In this document: piece after piece, positions 8,589 to 16,807 of the stretch
Position numbering within the stretch: position 1 is the first letter of the stretch
How the letters are laid out: every line of letters starts with the position of its first letter
Source of the DNA: Polaribacter atrinae
GTDB lineage: Bacteria > Bacteroidota > Bacteroidia > Flavobacteriales > Flavobacteriaceae
Assembly (NCBI RefSeq): GCF_038023995.1
Contig: NZ_CP150660.1
Span: 3,346,501 to 3,410,500, forward strand
Length of the DNA stretch: 64,000 nt
Direction: 5' to 3'
The notes under the pieces: generated by a model
The model's database searches: none
Seen by the model: only the letters and a program-made list of their open reading frames with translations
What the model was told of the DNA's origin: nothing
Position numbers and translations under genes: made by a program

Positions 8589-9431
8589 ATGAATTGTAAA
8601 AAAGCAAAAATAATAGATTTAGTTTCTTATCTGAAAAAACAAGGTTTTAGAACAGGTAAAACCACTATAAAAGACGTTTGGTTTTACTCTCCTTTTAGAA
8701 AAAATGAAAGAACCCCATCATTTAAAGTAGACATTGTCAAAAACGCTTGGTATGATTTCTCTGAAGGTGTTGGAGGAACAATAATTGACTTTATAATGAA
8801 ATACAATAATTGTTCTATTAAAGAAGCCTTAGTTATTTTATCAGGAGGTACTTTTTCTATTCACCAGCAAAAAGAACATGTTAAGAATGAACAAACGCCA
8901 ACCTATTCTATTAAAAAAGTAACAGAATTAACGAATCAAATATTATTAGATTATTTAAGTAGTAGGAAAATCAATTTAACATTTGCAAAGCGATTTTGTT
9001 TTCAAGTTCATTACTCTTTTTCTGAGGGTAAAGATTTATTCGGAATTGGTTTTATGAATGATATAGGAGGATTGGAAATTAGAAATAAATTCTTTAAAGG
9101 TTGCTTAGGAAAGAAAGAAATTACAACCATAAATAATAATTCTGATGTTGTTTCAATATTTGAATCTTGGTCTGATTTCCTTTCTTATCTCACTTTGAAA
9201 AAAGAAATACCTAAAGAAAATTTTATCATTTTAAACTCTACTTCTATGATAAAAAAAGTTATTGATTTACTAGGAGATTATTCTATAATCAAAGTTTTCC
9301 TTGACAACGATACTAGCGGAGACCAAGCTACCAATTTTTTAATAGAAAATACAAATAATAAAATTATAGACAAAAGAATTGATTACAAAAACTTCAATGA
9401 TTTAAATGATTATTTAATGAATCAAAATTAA
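8589..9431 (+). CDS. Toprim-domain primase with degenerate CHC2-type N-terminus
   Basis: 280 residues. The N-terminal domain matches the primase zinc-finger fold in its pattern (SPFRKNERTPSFKV, then WYDFSEGVGGTIIDFIM). The zinc ligands of a CHC2 finger are not in place: SPF stands where CPF would be. The C-terminal Toprim core shows the acidic E192 (FESWSD) and D239-N-D241 (FLDNDTSGDQA), which hold the catalytic metals. Likely role: primer synthesis for replication or second-strand synthesis of the transferred element. A single-base change of the start looks unnecessary, because the ATG at 8589 directly precedes the conserved region. Confidence 0.82.
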   Translation: MNCKKAKIIDLVSYLKKQGFRTGKTTIKDVWFYSPFRKNERTPSFKVDIVKNAWYDFSEGVGGTIIDFIMKYNNCSIKEALVILSGGTFSIHQQKEHVKNEQTPTYSIKKVTELTNQILLDYLSSRKINLTFAKRFCFQVHYSFSEGKDLFGIGFMNDIGGLEIRNKFFKGCLGKKEITTINNNSDVVSIFESWSDFLSYLTLKKEIPKENFIILNSTSMIKKVIDLLGDYSIIKVFLDNDTSGDQATNFLIENTNNKIIDKRIDYKNFNDLNDYLMNQN

Positions 9432-9557
9432 AGTAGTCAGTTCTTAGCCAGTCGTGGCTTTAATTCCTTTTTAGTGCCTACTTCGTGCCCTAAAAAGAAA
9501 TCAAAACCCGCTGGCTTATTCACAGAAAATGTTCATAAGAAAAAAAACAAAAGAAAA
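9432..9557. other. Candidate origin of transfer (oriT) region
   Basis: This is the non-coding gap before the MobC-like gene. It carries the small hairpin AGCCA-GTCG-TGGCT (9446-9459), CTGGCT complementary to AGCCAG about 60 bp further on, and a short direct repeat (GTGCCTA / GTGCCCT). Its base composition is less AT-rich than its surroundings. In mobilizable elements oriT normally sits just upstream of mobC and the relaxase gene. The location is the main argument and no nick site can be assigned. Confidence 0.35.
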
Positions 9558-9899
9558 ATGAAATCAGATTCAAACAATAAAGTAAAGGTCGTTTTTTACC
9601 TCAATGCAGAGGATAAAGAAGTCATTAAAATTCAATGTGAATCATTACAAATAAAACCTTCTTTTTTTTACAGAAATGCAGTTTTAGAAAAATTAGGTAA
9701 ACCAATATTTACAAAAAAAGTACATGATTTAGATACTAAGAAATATTTGACTTCTTTAATTAGAATTGGAAATAATTTAAATCAGATAGCAAAGAAATTA
9801 AATTCAAATGAGCAATTTTTAATCAAAGACCAACAAGTCGTTTTGAACGAAATTAAACATATCAATAACCACATTATAGAAATCAATTCAAAATTATAA
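9558..9899 (+). CDS. MobC-like relaxosome protein
   Basis: 113 residues from ATG 9558; an upstream GTG at 9474 is in frame but would translate the presumed oriT. The order of motifs fits the MobC mobilisation family: a ribbon-helix-helix-like start (VVFYLNAEDKEVIKIQCES), then IKPSFFYRNAVLEKLG, then the signature RIGNNLNQIAKKLN. MobC proteins open the DNA at oriT and help the relaxase nick it. Two genes downstream is the relaxase, in the same direction and closely spaced. Confidence 0.82.
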   Translation: MKSDSNNKVKVVFYLNAEDKEVIKIQCESLQIKPSFFYRNAVLEKLGKPIFTKKVHDLDTKKYLTSLIRIGNNLNQIAKKLNSNEQFLIKDQQVVLNEIKHINNHIIEINSKL

Positions 9900-9908
9900 A
9901 CCATTATT

Positions 9909-10520
9909 ATGGAAGAAAACACAAACAATGCCATCTTTACTTTAATGCAAAAAGTAGTAGATAAATTAGACGCTATTTCTAAAGATGTAAATAATATAGA
10001 CCAAACAGAATTAAGCCATGTTTTCTCAGAAGAGAATAAAGAGTTAAAAAACTTAATAGAAACAACTATTAGTAATCAACATGTACTTGATCAAAAAATT
10101 CTATCTAAAAAAGAAATAGATGATTCTATAAAAGAAAATGCAGTAACTCCTAATGTAAATAATTATACTGAATTCAGTTTATTAGGGAGTAAATCACACT
10201 TTAAACCTAAGACATTAATTATTATGCTTTTTAGTTTACTTATTATATGGAGTTCTATAAAATATCTTCCTGCCTATTTTATAAATAATAGCTCATTAAG
10301 TAAAGAAAAAGAAGAATATGAACTTTTCTATAATTATGTCTATTTAAAAGATTTTAAAAACAATGAAAACACCATTGCAAATGATATTCTAAAAAAGATA
10401 AAGCAAAAAGACACCTTGTTTATGAAAGAATATCATACTCTTTTAAGCACTTATCAACGAGAAATAAAAAAGCAAGAATTAAAAGAAGAACTAAAATTAC
10501 TTGACAATAATGATCGCTAA
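9909..10520 (+). CDS. Single-pass membrane protein between mobC and relaxase
   Basis: 203 residues, not recognised by family. An N-terminal helical part (about 1-60) rich in Asn, Glu and Lys is followed by one strong transmembrane segment at about 98-116 (TLIIMLFSLLIIWSS) and a charged C-terminal helical domain ending EIKKQELKEELKLLDNN. Genes of this layout are often found at this point in Bacteroidota mobilizable elements, which suggests a role in linking the relaxosome to a coupling protein at the membrane. Its last 11 bases overlap the relaxase start, so the two are translated together. Confidence 0.65.
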   Translation: MEENTNNAIFTLMQKVVDKLDAISKDVNNIDQTELSHVFSEENKELKNLIETTISNQHVLDQKILSKKEIDDSIKENAVTPNVNNYTEFSLLGSKSHFKPKTLIIMLFSLLIIWSSIKYLPAYFINNSSLSKEKEEYELFYNYVYLKDFKNNENTIANDILKKIKQKDTLFMKEYHTLLSTYQREIKKQELKEELKLLDNNDR

Positions 10521-11259
10521 ATTAGAATCCATAGCATACTTACAAAATGCGCTTGATTATTGTGAACGTGGAGGAGAATTAATAGCGTCCAATAAATGTA
10601 TCGGAAATAGTACTGAAATAAACTCTCAGATAGAAAGAAACAACGCTCTTAATGATAGATGTGTAAAAAATACTTTTCATATCAAAATAAGAATTGCTCC
10701 AGAAGACAAAGGAAAATTAAATACCCAAGAATGGATTGATATTTCAAACGATTATGCTAAAATGATTGGTTTTAAAGAGAATCCTTATGCTGTGTATATG
10801 CATGAAGAAGGTACAAATAAGGAACATATTCATATTGTAGCATCACGTATACAATCTAATAATTTAGCAGTTAGTGATAGTTACACGCATTATCAAAATA
10901 TGGACTTTTGTAGAATGATAGAAAACAAGTACAAGCTAAGACAAGTAAAACGTGTATTAGAAGCAGTAAAAAAACAGGAGGTATTTGTGAAAGGAGATAA
11001 AAGAATTGCACCATTGGAAGAAAAAATTAAATCTGCTATTAATCAATCTGATTCTTTTGAAGATTTTGAATTTCATTTAAAAAATATGGGAGTTAAAACA
11101 AAAAAAGGTAGAGGAATAGGTTTTATAGATGAAAAAGGTGTTTATATAAAAGGTTCTGATATTGATAGAAAATATTCTTTAAAAGGGATTGAAAAACAAT
11201 TATCATATGAAGAACAAGAAAAACGAATGAATAAAAAAAACAGGGGTTTTAAAATGTAA
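10510..11259 (+). CDS. Relaxase / mobilization nuclease (MobB-like, MOBP type)
   Basis: 249 residues from ATG 10510; a TTG at 10501 is also in frame. Relaxases nick oriT and stay covalently bound to the 5' end during transfer. The metal-binding histidine motif is visible: H98 in YMHEEGTNKEH, H106 and H108 in EHIHIVASRI, the HxH signature of the Relaxase (PF03432) family. The N-terminus AKLESIAYLQNALDYCERGG supplies the usual early Tyr and the YC/Y region of Bacteroidota MobB proteins. At about 250 residues it is on the short side, with no helicase or primase extension. It overlaps the upstream membrane protein gene. Confidence 0.85.
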   Translation: MIAKLESIAYLQNALDYCERGGELIASNKCIGNSTEINSQIERNNALNDRCVKNTFHIKIRIAPEDKGKLNTQEWIDISNDYAKMIGFKENPYAVYMHEEGTNKEHIHIVASRIQSNNLAVSDSYTHYQNMDFCRMIENKYKLRQVKRVLEAVKKQEVFVKGDKRIAPLEEKIKSAINQSDSFEDFEFHLKNMGVKTKKGRGIGFIDEKGVYIKGSDIDRKYSLKGIEKQLSYEEQEKRMNKKNRGFKM

Positions 11260-11284
11260 ACTTTTGATTAAAACTTGGAACAAT

Positions 11285-11320
11285 GTATAAAGCTATATAT
11301 AGACATTTATAGCTTTATAC
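11285..11320. terminator. Hairpin after the relaxase gene
   Basis: GTATAAAGCTATA (11285-11297) and TATAGCTTTATAC (11308-11320) form a perfect 13-bp stem with a 10-base loop, 26 bp after the relaxase stop. There is no long T-run. It may mark the end of the mobilization operon. Confidence 0.5.
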
Positions 11321-11496
11321 ACTTATAACTTTATATAAATGAAAAAAATATAAATGTATCATATAGTTAAGAGGTATTTTTAGCATTTTCTAATGAGAGC
11401 AGTAAAAAAAATCTTAAATTTGTAATAATTAATACTAGAATATAAGAAAAAATATAACTATAAAATAAACATATAAAGCGTTTAGCTTTTGATTTG

Positions 11497-11608
11497 GAAC
11501 TAGAAAATCGCCAATTTTTAAATCCTCCACAGTCAAAACTAAGACGCCCACGTTCTGCGTGGGCTGTTCTTATTTGGAGGAAAAGGTGTTTGGCGATACC
11601 TCTAGTTC
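11497..11608. ncRNA. Nested multi-stem palindrome, candidate structured RNA or DNA element
   Basis: Four pairs of arms are nested around one centre. From the outside in they are GAACTAGA (11497-11504) with TCTAGTTC (11601-11608), ATCGCCAA (11507-11514) with TTGGCGAT (11590-11597), TCCTCCA (11523-11529) with TGGAGGA (11575-11581), and GCCCACG (11546-11552) with CGTGGGC (11558-11564) around the loop TTCTG. Internal loops separate the stems. The GC content is far above that of the flanking DNA. No ORF covers it. It lies between the relaxase and the first cargo gene in a 418-bp gap that is otherwise AT-rich. A folded RNA, a single-strand recombination site or an origin structure are all possible. 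No reverse transcriptase or integron integrase lies nearby. Confidence 0.6.
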
Positions 11609-11677
11609 ATTAAGATTCAGTTCCACGTTTTTTTTGTGCCTAAAAATTAAAAAACAACTAACACTAATTATAAATTT

Positions 11678-12250
11678 ATGAAAATCAAAACATCAATCCT
11701 AACATTTTTACTTTTCACATTATTAACATCATGTAGTTCAGACAAACTAACTACTAGCAAAGCTGAATCCTTATTTATTACTTGTCAGGCAGGAGAAAAT
11801 CTTATAAAAACGAATACATCTTCTTACGGAATTATAGAAAGGTCAGATAGTTATAAAAAAAGGAATGGAAACTTTATAGAATCCTATAAAAAATTAGAAA
11901 AAGAAGGACTTTATACCGTTGGAGAATTACAGCGTATAAAAAGAAGTTATATAATGAAAGATAGATATGAAGTAAACTTAACTCCTAAAGCTAAAGAGTT
12001 CTTAATTAGCTCTAAAAAAGGTTTTAGAGGAGAAATTTCAGGTAAGTTTAGAATTTGTGAATACACTTTTGGAAGCATAGAAGAAATTCACGAAATACCA
12101 GAGAAAAATATTGCAGATGTAAGAGTGAAATTTGTTCGTATTAATGAAACTCCTTTTTTTAGAGAAGCACATGAGAAGTTGAATCCTAAAGAAGTATTTA
12201 AACAAGTTAAATATAAAAAAACAAATGATGGTTGGAAACTTTGTAATTAA
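11678..12250 (+). CDS. Cargo lipoprotein of unknown function
   Basis: 190 residues. A lipoprotein signal is clear: basic start, hydrophobic core ILTFLLFTLL and lipobox LTSC with Cys at residue 19. The mature part is mixed alpha/beta, rich in Lys and Glu, with no recognised domain. A long charged stretch (about 45-90) precedes a segment FRICEYTFGSIEEI and a KYKKTNDGWKL ending typical of small envelope lipoproteins. It is the first cargo gene after the mobilization module and is followed at 32 bp by another small gene. An immunity or exclusion role is conceivable for a lipoprotein on an element, but nothing proves it. Confidence 0.65.
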   Translation: MKIKTSILTFLLFTLLTSCSSDKLTTSKAESLFITCQAGENLIKTNTSSYGIIERSDSYKKRNGNFIESYKKLEKEGLYTVGELQRIKRSYIMKDRYEVNLTPKAKEFLISSKKGFRGEISGKFRICEYTFGSIEEIHEIPEKNIADVRVKFVRINETPFFREAHEKLNPKEVFKQVKYKKTNDGWKLCN

Positions 12251-12282
12251 TAAAATTTTTAACAAGTAAAAAGGGCATAAAT

Positions 12283-12609
12283 ATGTATTTAAAAGATAGT
12301 AATGTTATTGTTGGTCTACTAAAAAACATGATAAGAAAAAACACAGCTAATCATTCAGAAGGTTTTAAAGTCTTTGATAATTTTTTCTTTGTAGTTGAAT
12401 TAGATGTTTCAGGATTTGAAGAAGGTTTAATTGAAAAAGGAGTTGAAGACTTATGTTCAAACTCTAAATGGCATAAAATTAATGAAGCAGATGTTTACTC
12501 CGCAGATATTACAGCCGTAAGTATTAATTGTATAGATCAAAAATTGAAATTTCATATATTAAAGCAAAAGTTAATCGAGTTTAGAGATTTAGTTTTGAAC
12601 GAAAAATAA
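12283..12609 (+). CDS. Small cargo protein of unknown function
   Basis: 108 residues, no signal peptide, no membrane segment and no family recognised. The middle (FDNFFFVVELDVSGFEEGLI) reads as an amphipathic beta/alpha unit, and the end IEFRDLVLNEK is helical. It lies 32 bp after the lipoprotein gene and probably shares its transcript. The two together form a cassette between non-coding blocks of structured, repeat-rich DNA on either side. Confidence 0.55.
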   Translation: MYLKDSNVIVGLLKNMIRKNTANHSEGFKVFDNFFFVVELDVSGFEEGLIEKGVEDLCSNSKWHKINEADVYSADITAVSINCIDQKLKFHILKQKLIEFRDLVLNEK

Positions 12610-12672
12610 TTTTTATACACTTGTACAAAAGTATACTTATAGATTTATATAAATATACAAATCTTACGTGGC

Positions 12673-12795
12673 GCCTCCCGCTTGGGGGCATTTTAAAAAC
12701 AATCTGATTTTTCAAGCATTGCTATGAAGAGAAAATCAAATTATTTTTAAAACGGAAAAGAGACGAGGGTAATTTTAACTTAAAATTACCCTCGT
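12673..12795. other. Block of three consecutive hairpins in a 410-bp non-coding gap
   Basis: Hairpin 1 pairs GCCTCC (12673-12678) with GGGGGC (12684-12689), in a GC-rich patch. Hairpin 2 pairs 12691-12711 with 12732-12752 (19 of 21 positions). Hairpin 3 pairs ACGAGGGTAATTTTAA (12763-12778) with its exact complement at 12780-12795. The rest of the gap up to 13019 is AT-rich with short repeats. No ORF of note covers it. Hairpin 3 could terminate transcription of the cargo pair, but the whole block is more elaborate than a terminator needs to be. Confidence 0.5.
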
Positions 12796-12874
12796 TTACA
12801 TATCTATCAAAAAAAATAAAACGCCCCTACTCTCATAGTATTAAAAATTCTTAATTTAAAGTTCATTAAATCAC

Positions 12875-12948
12875 TTTATATAAACACACATATATCTATT
12901 TATACATTTATGTTTTTATACATTTATATTCTTATATGTTTATATAAA
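12875..12948. repeat. TTTATATAAA palindromes and TATACATTTAT direct repeats before the restriction operon
   Basis: TTTATATAAA occurs at 12875-12884 and 12939-12948, and two more copies lie at 11330-11339 and 12644-12653. Between the last two copies, TATACATTTAT is repeated at 12901 and 12918. All copies lie in non-coding DNA around the cargo pair. They could be binding sites for an element regulator or simply AT-rich sequence. Confidence 0.4.
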
Positions 12949-13019
12949 TATGGATTCCCATAATTATATCTCAATTGATTTTGGTACTTTTAATGATTAC
13001 AAAAAAAGAGGCTATTTAA

Positions 13020-16000
13020 ATGAACAAAACAAATACCAGAAAAGCATTAAATCCTGCATATAGAAAACACAAACCTTTAAGAAAAGACGTTACAAACTTT
13101 ATAGTACAATTACAAGATTGTATTAATGCTGTAAAATTAAGTGACGATAATGGAGAAAGTGAAGAACATATTAAATCTCATTTTACAACTTTTTTTAATA
13201 CTACTTTTTATGCTAATAATTATATCAATACTAAAGACAGAATAGATTTAGCTATTTATTTAGAAGATAAACCAACATCTGATATAGGGGTAATTATAGA
13301 AGCAAAAAAGCCAAGTAACAAAGCCGAATTTTTAAGAGAAGACAATCTCAATAGAAAAGCATTACAAGAGTTGTTGTTATATTATTTAAGAGAAAGATTA
13401 GATAATAACAACAATAATATAAAACACCTAATTGCTACAAATGGCTATGAATGGTATTTGTTTAAAAGTGAAGATTTTTACAATTACTTCTTTAAAAACA
13501 AAGCCTTAATAAAAGAATATAAAGATTTTAGAGATGGTTTAAAAGACACTACTAAAAACGAATTATTTTACAATGAAATAGCTAAAAAATACATTGCAGA
13601 AATAGAGCAAGATTTGCCTTTTGTTCATTTAGATTTTACCAAGACCAATTTATCTAAACTAAAAGATGGTAATCTAAACACATTATATAAAATATTTTCT
13701 GATGTACATATTCTAGGGCATCCTTTTGGTAATGACAGTAACCAATTAAACAAAACATTCTATAATGAGTTATTGCACATTATTGGCTTAGAGGAAGTAA
13801 AAGACAAGGGCAAAAAGATAATAAATAGAAAAGAAGTTAAAGACAGAGATTACGCTTCTTTATTAGAAAATACAATATTTCATTTAGAAGATAGAGATTA
13901 CTTATCTAACATAAAAAGTATTCCTAATGGTGTAGATAAACCTTTTAATGCAGGTTTAGAATTATGTTTAACGTGGGTAAATAGAATTTTATTCTTAAAA
14001 TTATTAGAATCTCAATTATTAACCTATCATCAAAACGATGAAAAGTATAAATTCTTAAACGCAAAATTTATAAATGGTTTTGATGATTTAAATGATTTAT
14101 TCTTTTCTGCATTAGCAAAACAAGAAGACCAAAGACACCCAAAATATAAAGACAAGTATAAAGACATACCTTACTTAAATAGTTCTTTATTTGAGCGCAA
14201 TACGTTAGAAGGTGAAGCCTTTGAAATATCTGCTTTAAATAATGATGAAATTGCAATTTATAGCGGTACTGTTTTAAAAGATGCTAATGGTAAAAAGCAA
14301 AAAGGGAAACTTACTACATTAGAATATCTTTTTAAATTTTTAGATGCCTATAATTTTGCTACAGATGGTACAGAAGGTATAGAAGATGAGCAAGAAACCA
14401 AATCTTTAATTAACGCATCTGTTTTAGGTTTAATTTTCGAGAAGATAAACGGCTATAAAGAAGGTTCAATTTATACACCTGCATATATAACAATGTATAT
14501 GTGTAGAGAAACGATAAGAAGAACAGTAGTTCAGAAGTTTAAAGAACAAGAAGAAGACCAAATAGAAACCTTTCAAGACTTGCAATCTTATTGCGGTAAG
14601 AAATTTAAAGTTGATGATTTAAAGCGATTAAATAGCATTGTAAATAGTATTAAAATTTGTGACCCAGCAGTAGGTTCTGGACACTTTTTAGTAAGTGCTT
14701 TAAATGAGTTAATCGTTATAAAAAACGAATTACGCATTTTAACAGATGCCAAAGGAATGCCTTTGCGTTGCGATATAGAAATTGTAAATGATGAATTGTA
14801 TGTAATCGATGATAGAGGCGCATTATTTGAATACAACCCCACAGATAAAGAAAGTGTAAGAGTACAGCATACTTTATTTCACGAGAAACAAACTCTTATA
14901 GAAAACTGTTTGTTTGGCGTAGATATCAATCCAAATTCTGTAAAGATATGTAGACTTCGTTTATGGATAGAACTGCTTAAAAACGCATATTACACGCCTC
15001 AAAAAAGGTTACAAACATTACCTAACATAGATATTAATATTAAATGTGGTAACTCTTTAATTAGTCGATTTAATTTAGATGATGATTTAAAAAATGCCTT
15101 TAGAAACAGAAGGAATCAAGAAACTATAAAATATTCTCTTAAAGATTATAAAAACGCTGTTTTAGAGTATAAAGAGACCAATAGTAAAGACCGTAAAAGA
15201 GAAGTTTTACAAATAATAAATGAGGTTAAAAATAATTTTCAAAGTACACTTACTAATAGTGTTTTAGAAAATTATAGTAAAGAACAAGCGAAAGTGGTCT
15301 TAGAACAAGAGCGTCAAAATAATTTAAAATTATTTGATGAAAAAATAACAGCAGCAGACAAGAGAGTACTAAAAGAATTAAAGGCAAAGGCAGATAAAGC
15401 GTTAACAATTAAAAAAGAAATTGTAAATAATGCAGTTTATCATAACTCTTTTGAGTGGAGGTTCGAGTTTCCAGAGGTTTTAAATGATGAAGGTCAATAT
15501 ATTGGTTTTGATGCTGTAATTGGCAACCCTCCTTATGTACAGATGCAAAGTATGAAAGAAATGTCTAAAATTTATAAGACTTTTAAGTATGCTACTTTTC
15601 AAAGCTCAGGGGATTTATATGCGTTATTCTATGAAAAAGGAGAGCAAATATTAGCAAGTAATGGTTATTTAGGTTTTATAACAGGAAGTGCTTGGATGCG
15701 TGCAAATTATGGTAAATCTTTAAGAAACTTCTTTATTAATAAAACAGCTATTATAGAATTAATAGATTTTTCTGATTGTGAAATATTTGACTCTGCAACT
15801 GTACTAACCAATATTATGCTTTTTCAAAAAGCAAAACAAAATGTATCTGCAAAAGCTATTCGTTTTACAAAAAAAGACCAACATTTATTAGATAATTTAA
15901 AAAGTGTTTTTGATAAAAAAAATATAGCATTAGAAAATCTAACAGAAAATTCTTGGGTAATTTCAGATAATGAAACTTTTAAAATAAAAAATAAAGTTGA

Positions 16001-16784
16001 AAAAAAAGGTGTCAAATTAATTGATTGGAATGTTAAAATAACTTATGGTTTTAGAACAGGATATAATATTGCTTATATTCTAAATAAAGAATTAAAGGAA
16101 GCTTTGATTCAGATGGATTTGAATAACAGTGAATTAATAAAGCCTATGTTGCGAGGTCGTGACATTAATAAATGGCATCCTAAATTCGGTGAATTGTGGT
16201 TGCTTATTATTAAAAAAGGTGACAGTGATTATATAGAAGAAAACTTTCCAACAATTGTAAACTATCTAAATGAACATAAATTAAAATTAACAGAAAGAGC
16301 GCAAGTTAAAAATGGTTCTCATCATTGGTTAGAATTAGATAATAGCCCAAATGATGAGTATGTTAAACTTTTTTCAAAGCCAAAAATCATTTACCCTGAG
16401 CTAACTAAATTTTTAAATTTTACGATAGATAGAAATGGTGATTATGTAACGAATAATAAATGTTTTATTTTAACAGGTGAAAAAATATACTGGTTAACAT
16501 CATTTTTTAATAGTAAGCTATGGAGGTATTGTTTCGCTGAAAACTTCCCAGAATTACAAGGAAATACAAGGGAATTACGTAAGGTTATTTTTGAGCAAAT
16601 TCCAATAAAAAAAATATCTGATAAAGAAGAGCATAAGTTTAAAGAAAAGATTGAAGAAATTTTATTGCTTAAGAAAGAAGGTTCAGAAGAAAATATAGAA
16701 TTCATTGTAAGTCAAATAGACCAGATGGTTTATAAATTATATGATTTAACAGAAGAAGAAATTGCAATTGTAGAGAATAGTTAA
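13020..16784 (+). CDS. Type IIG (Eco57I-like) restriction-modification enzyme
   Basis: 1254 residues in one chain. The N-terminal endonuclease has a PD-(D/E)xK site (D76, E94-A-K96 in VIIEAKKPSNK) in a region like the DUF7149 start of flavobacterial Eco57I homologues (TRKALNPAYRKHK). The central N6-adenine methyltransferase shows the AdoMet motif D548-PAVGSGHF and the catalytic N836-PPY in IGNPPYVQM. The C-terminal 350 residues hold a TaqI-like target-recognition domain (PMLRGRDINKWHP, then WLTSFFNSKLWRY). Such enzymes methylate their site and cut unmethylated DNA nearby without a separate methylase. It is the first gene of a four-gene defence operon and is followed at 23 bp by the next. Length and motifs look complete. 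Confidence 0.92.
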   Translation: MNKTNTRKALNPAYRKHKPLRKDVTNFIVQLQDCINAVKLSDDNGESEEHIKSHFTTFFNTTFYANNYINTKDRIDLAIYLEDKPTSDIGVIIEAKKPSNKAEFLREDNLNRKALQELLLYYLRERLDNNNNNIKHLIATNGYEWYLFKSEDFYNYFFKNKALIKEYKDFRDGLKDTTKNELFYNEIAKKYIAEIEQDLPFVHLDFTKTNLSKLKDGNLNTLYKIFSDVHILGHPFGNDSNQLNKTFYNELLHIIGLEEVKDKGKKIINRKEVKDRDYASLLENTIFHLEDRDYLSNIKSIPNGVDKPFNAGLELCLTWVNRILFLKLLESQLLTYHQNDEKYKFLNAKFINGFDDLNDLFFSALAKQEDQRHPKYKDKYKDIPYLNSSLFERNTLEGEAFEISALNNDEIAIYSGTVLKDANGKKQKGKLTTLEYLFKFLDAYNFATDGTEGIEDEQETKSLINASVLGLIFEKINGYKEGSIYTPAYITMYMCRETIRRTVVQKFKEQEEDQIETFQDLQSYCGKKFKVDDLKRLNSIVNSIKICDPAVGSGHFLVSALNELIVIKNELRILTDAKGMPLRCDIEIVNDELYVIDDRGALFEYNPTDKESVRVQHTLFHEKQTLIENCLFGVDINPNSVKICRLRLWIELLKNAYYTPQKRLQTLPNIDINIKCGNSLISRFNLDDDLKNAFRNRRNQETIKYSLKDYKNAVLEYKETNSKDRKREVLQIINEVKNNFQSTLTNSVLENYSKEQAKVVLEQERQNNLKLFDEKITAADKRVLKELKAKADKALTIKKEIVNNAVYHNSFEWRFEFPEVLNDEGQYIGFDAVIGNPPYVQMQSMKEMSKIYKTFKYATFQSSGDLYALFYEKGEQILASNGYLGFITGSAWMRANYGKSLRNFFINKTAIIELIDFSDCEIFDSATVLTNIMLFQKAKQNVSAKAIRFTKKDQHLLDNLKSVFDKKNIALENLTENSWVISDNETFKIKNKVEKKGVKLIDWNVKITYGFRTGYNIAYILNKELKEALIQMDLNNSELIKPMLRGRDINKWHPKFGELWLLIIKKGDSDYIEENFPTIVNYLNEHKLKLTERAQVKNGSHHWLELDNSPNDEYVKLFSKPKIIYPELTKFLNFTIDRNGDYVTNNKCFILTGEKIYWLTSFFNSKLWRYCFAENFPELQGNTRELRKVIFEQIPIKKISDKEEHKFKEKIEEILLLKKEGSEENIEFIVSQIDQMVYKLYDLTEEEIAIVENS

Positions 16785-16807
16785 AACAAAAAAAAGTTGC
16801 TACTGCT

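Noticed and set aside
11497..11608. Retron or integron attC interpretation of the nested palindrome
   Set aside because: No reverse transcriptase, integron integrase or attC-type GTTRRRY/RYYYAAC ends were found. It is kept only as an unexplained structured element.
11330..12948. CRISPR array in the repeat-rich DNA around the cargo pair
   Set aside because: The repeats are short, AT-rich palindromes at irregular distance, without uniform spacers, and no cas gene is present in the window.
12950..13060. A 37-codon leader ORF starting at ATG 12950 and overlapping the type IIG gene
   Set aside because: It is short, in another frame, has no recognisable content, and such ORFs are expected by chance in AT-rich upstream regions.
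13020..16784. BREX PglX interpretation of the large methyltransferase
   Set aside because: The N-terminal PD-(D/E)xK site and the absence of brxA, brxC, pglZ or brxL genes fit a type IIG enzyme instead.
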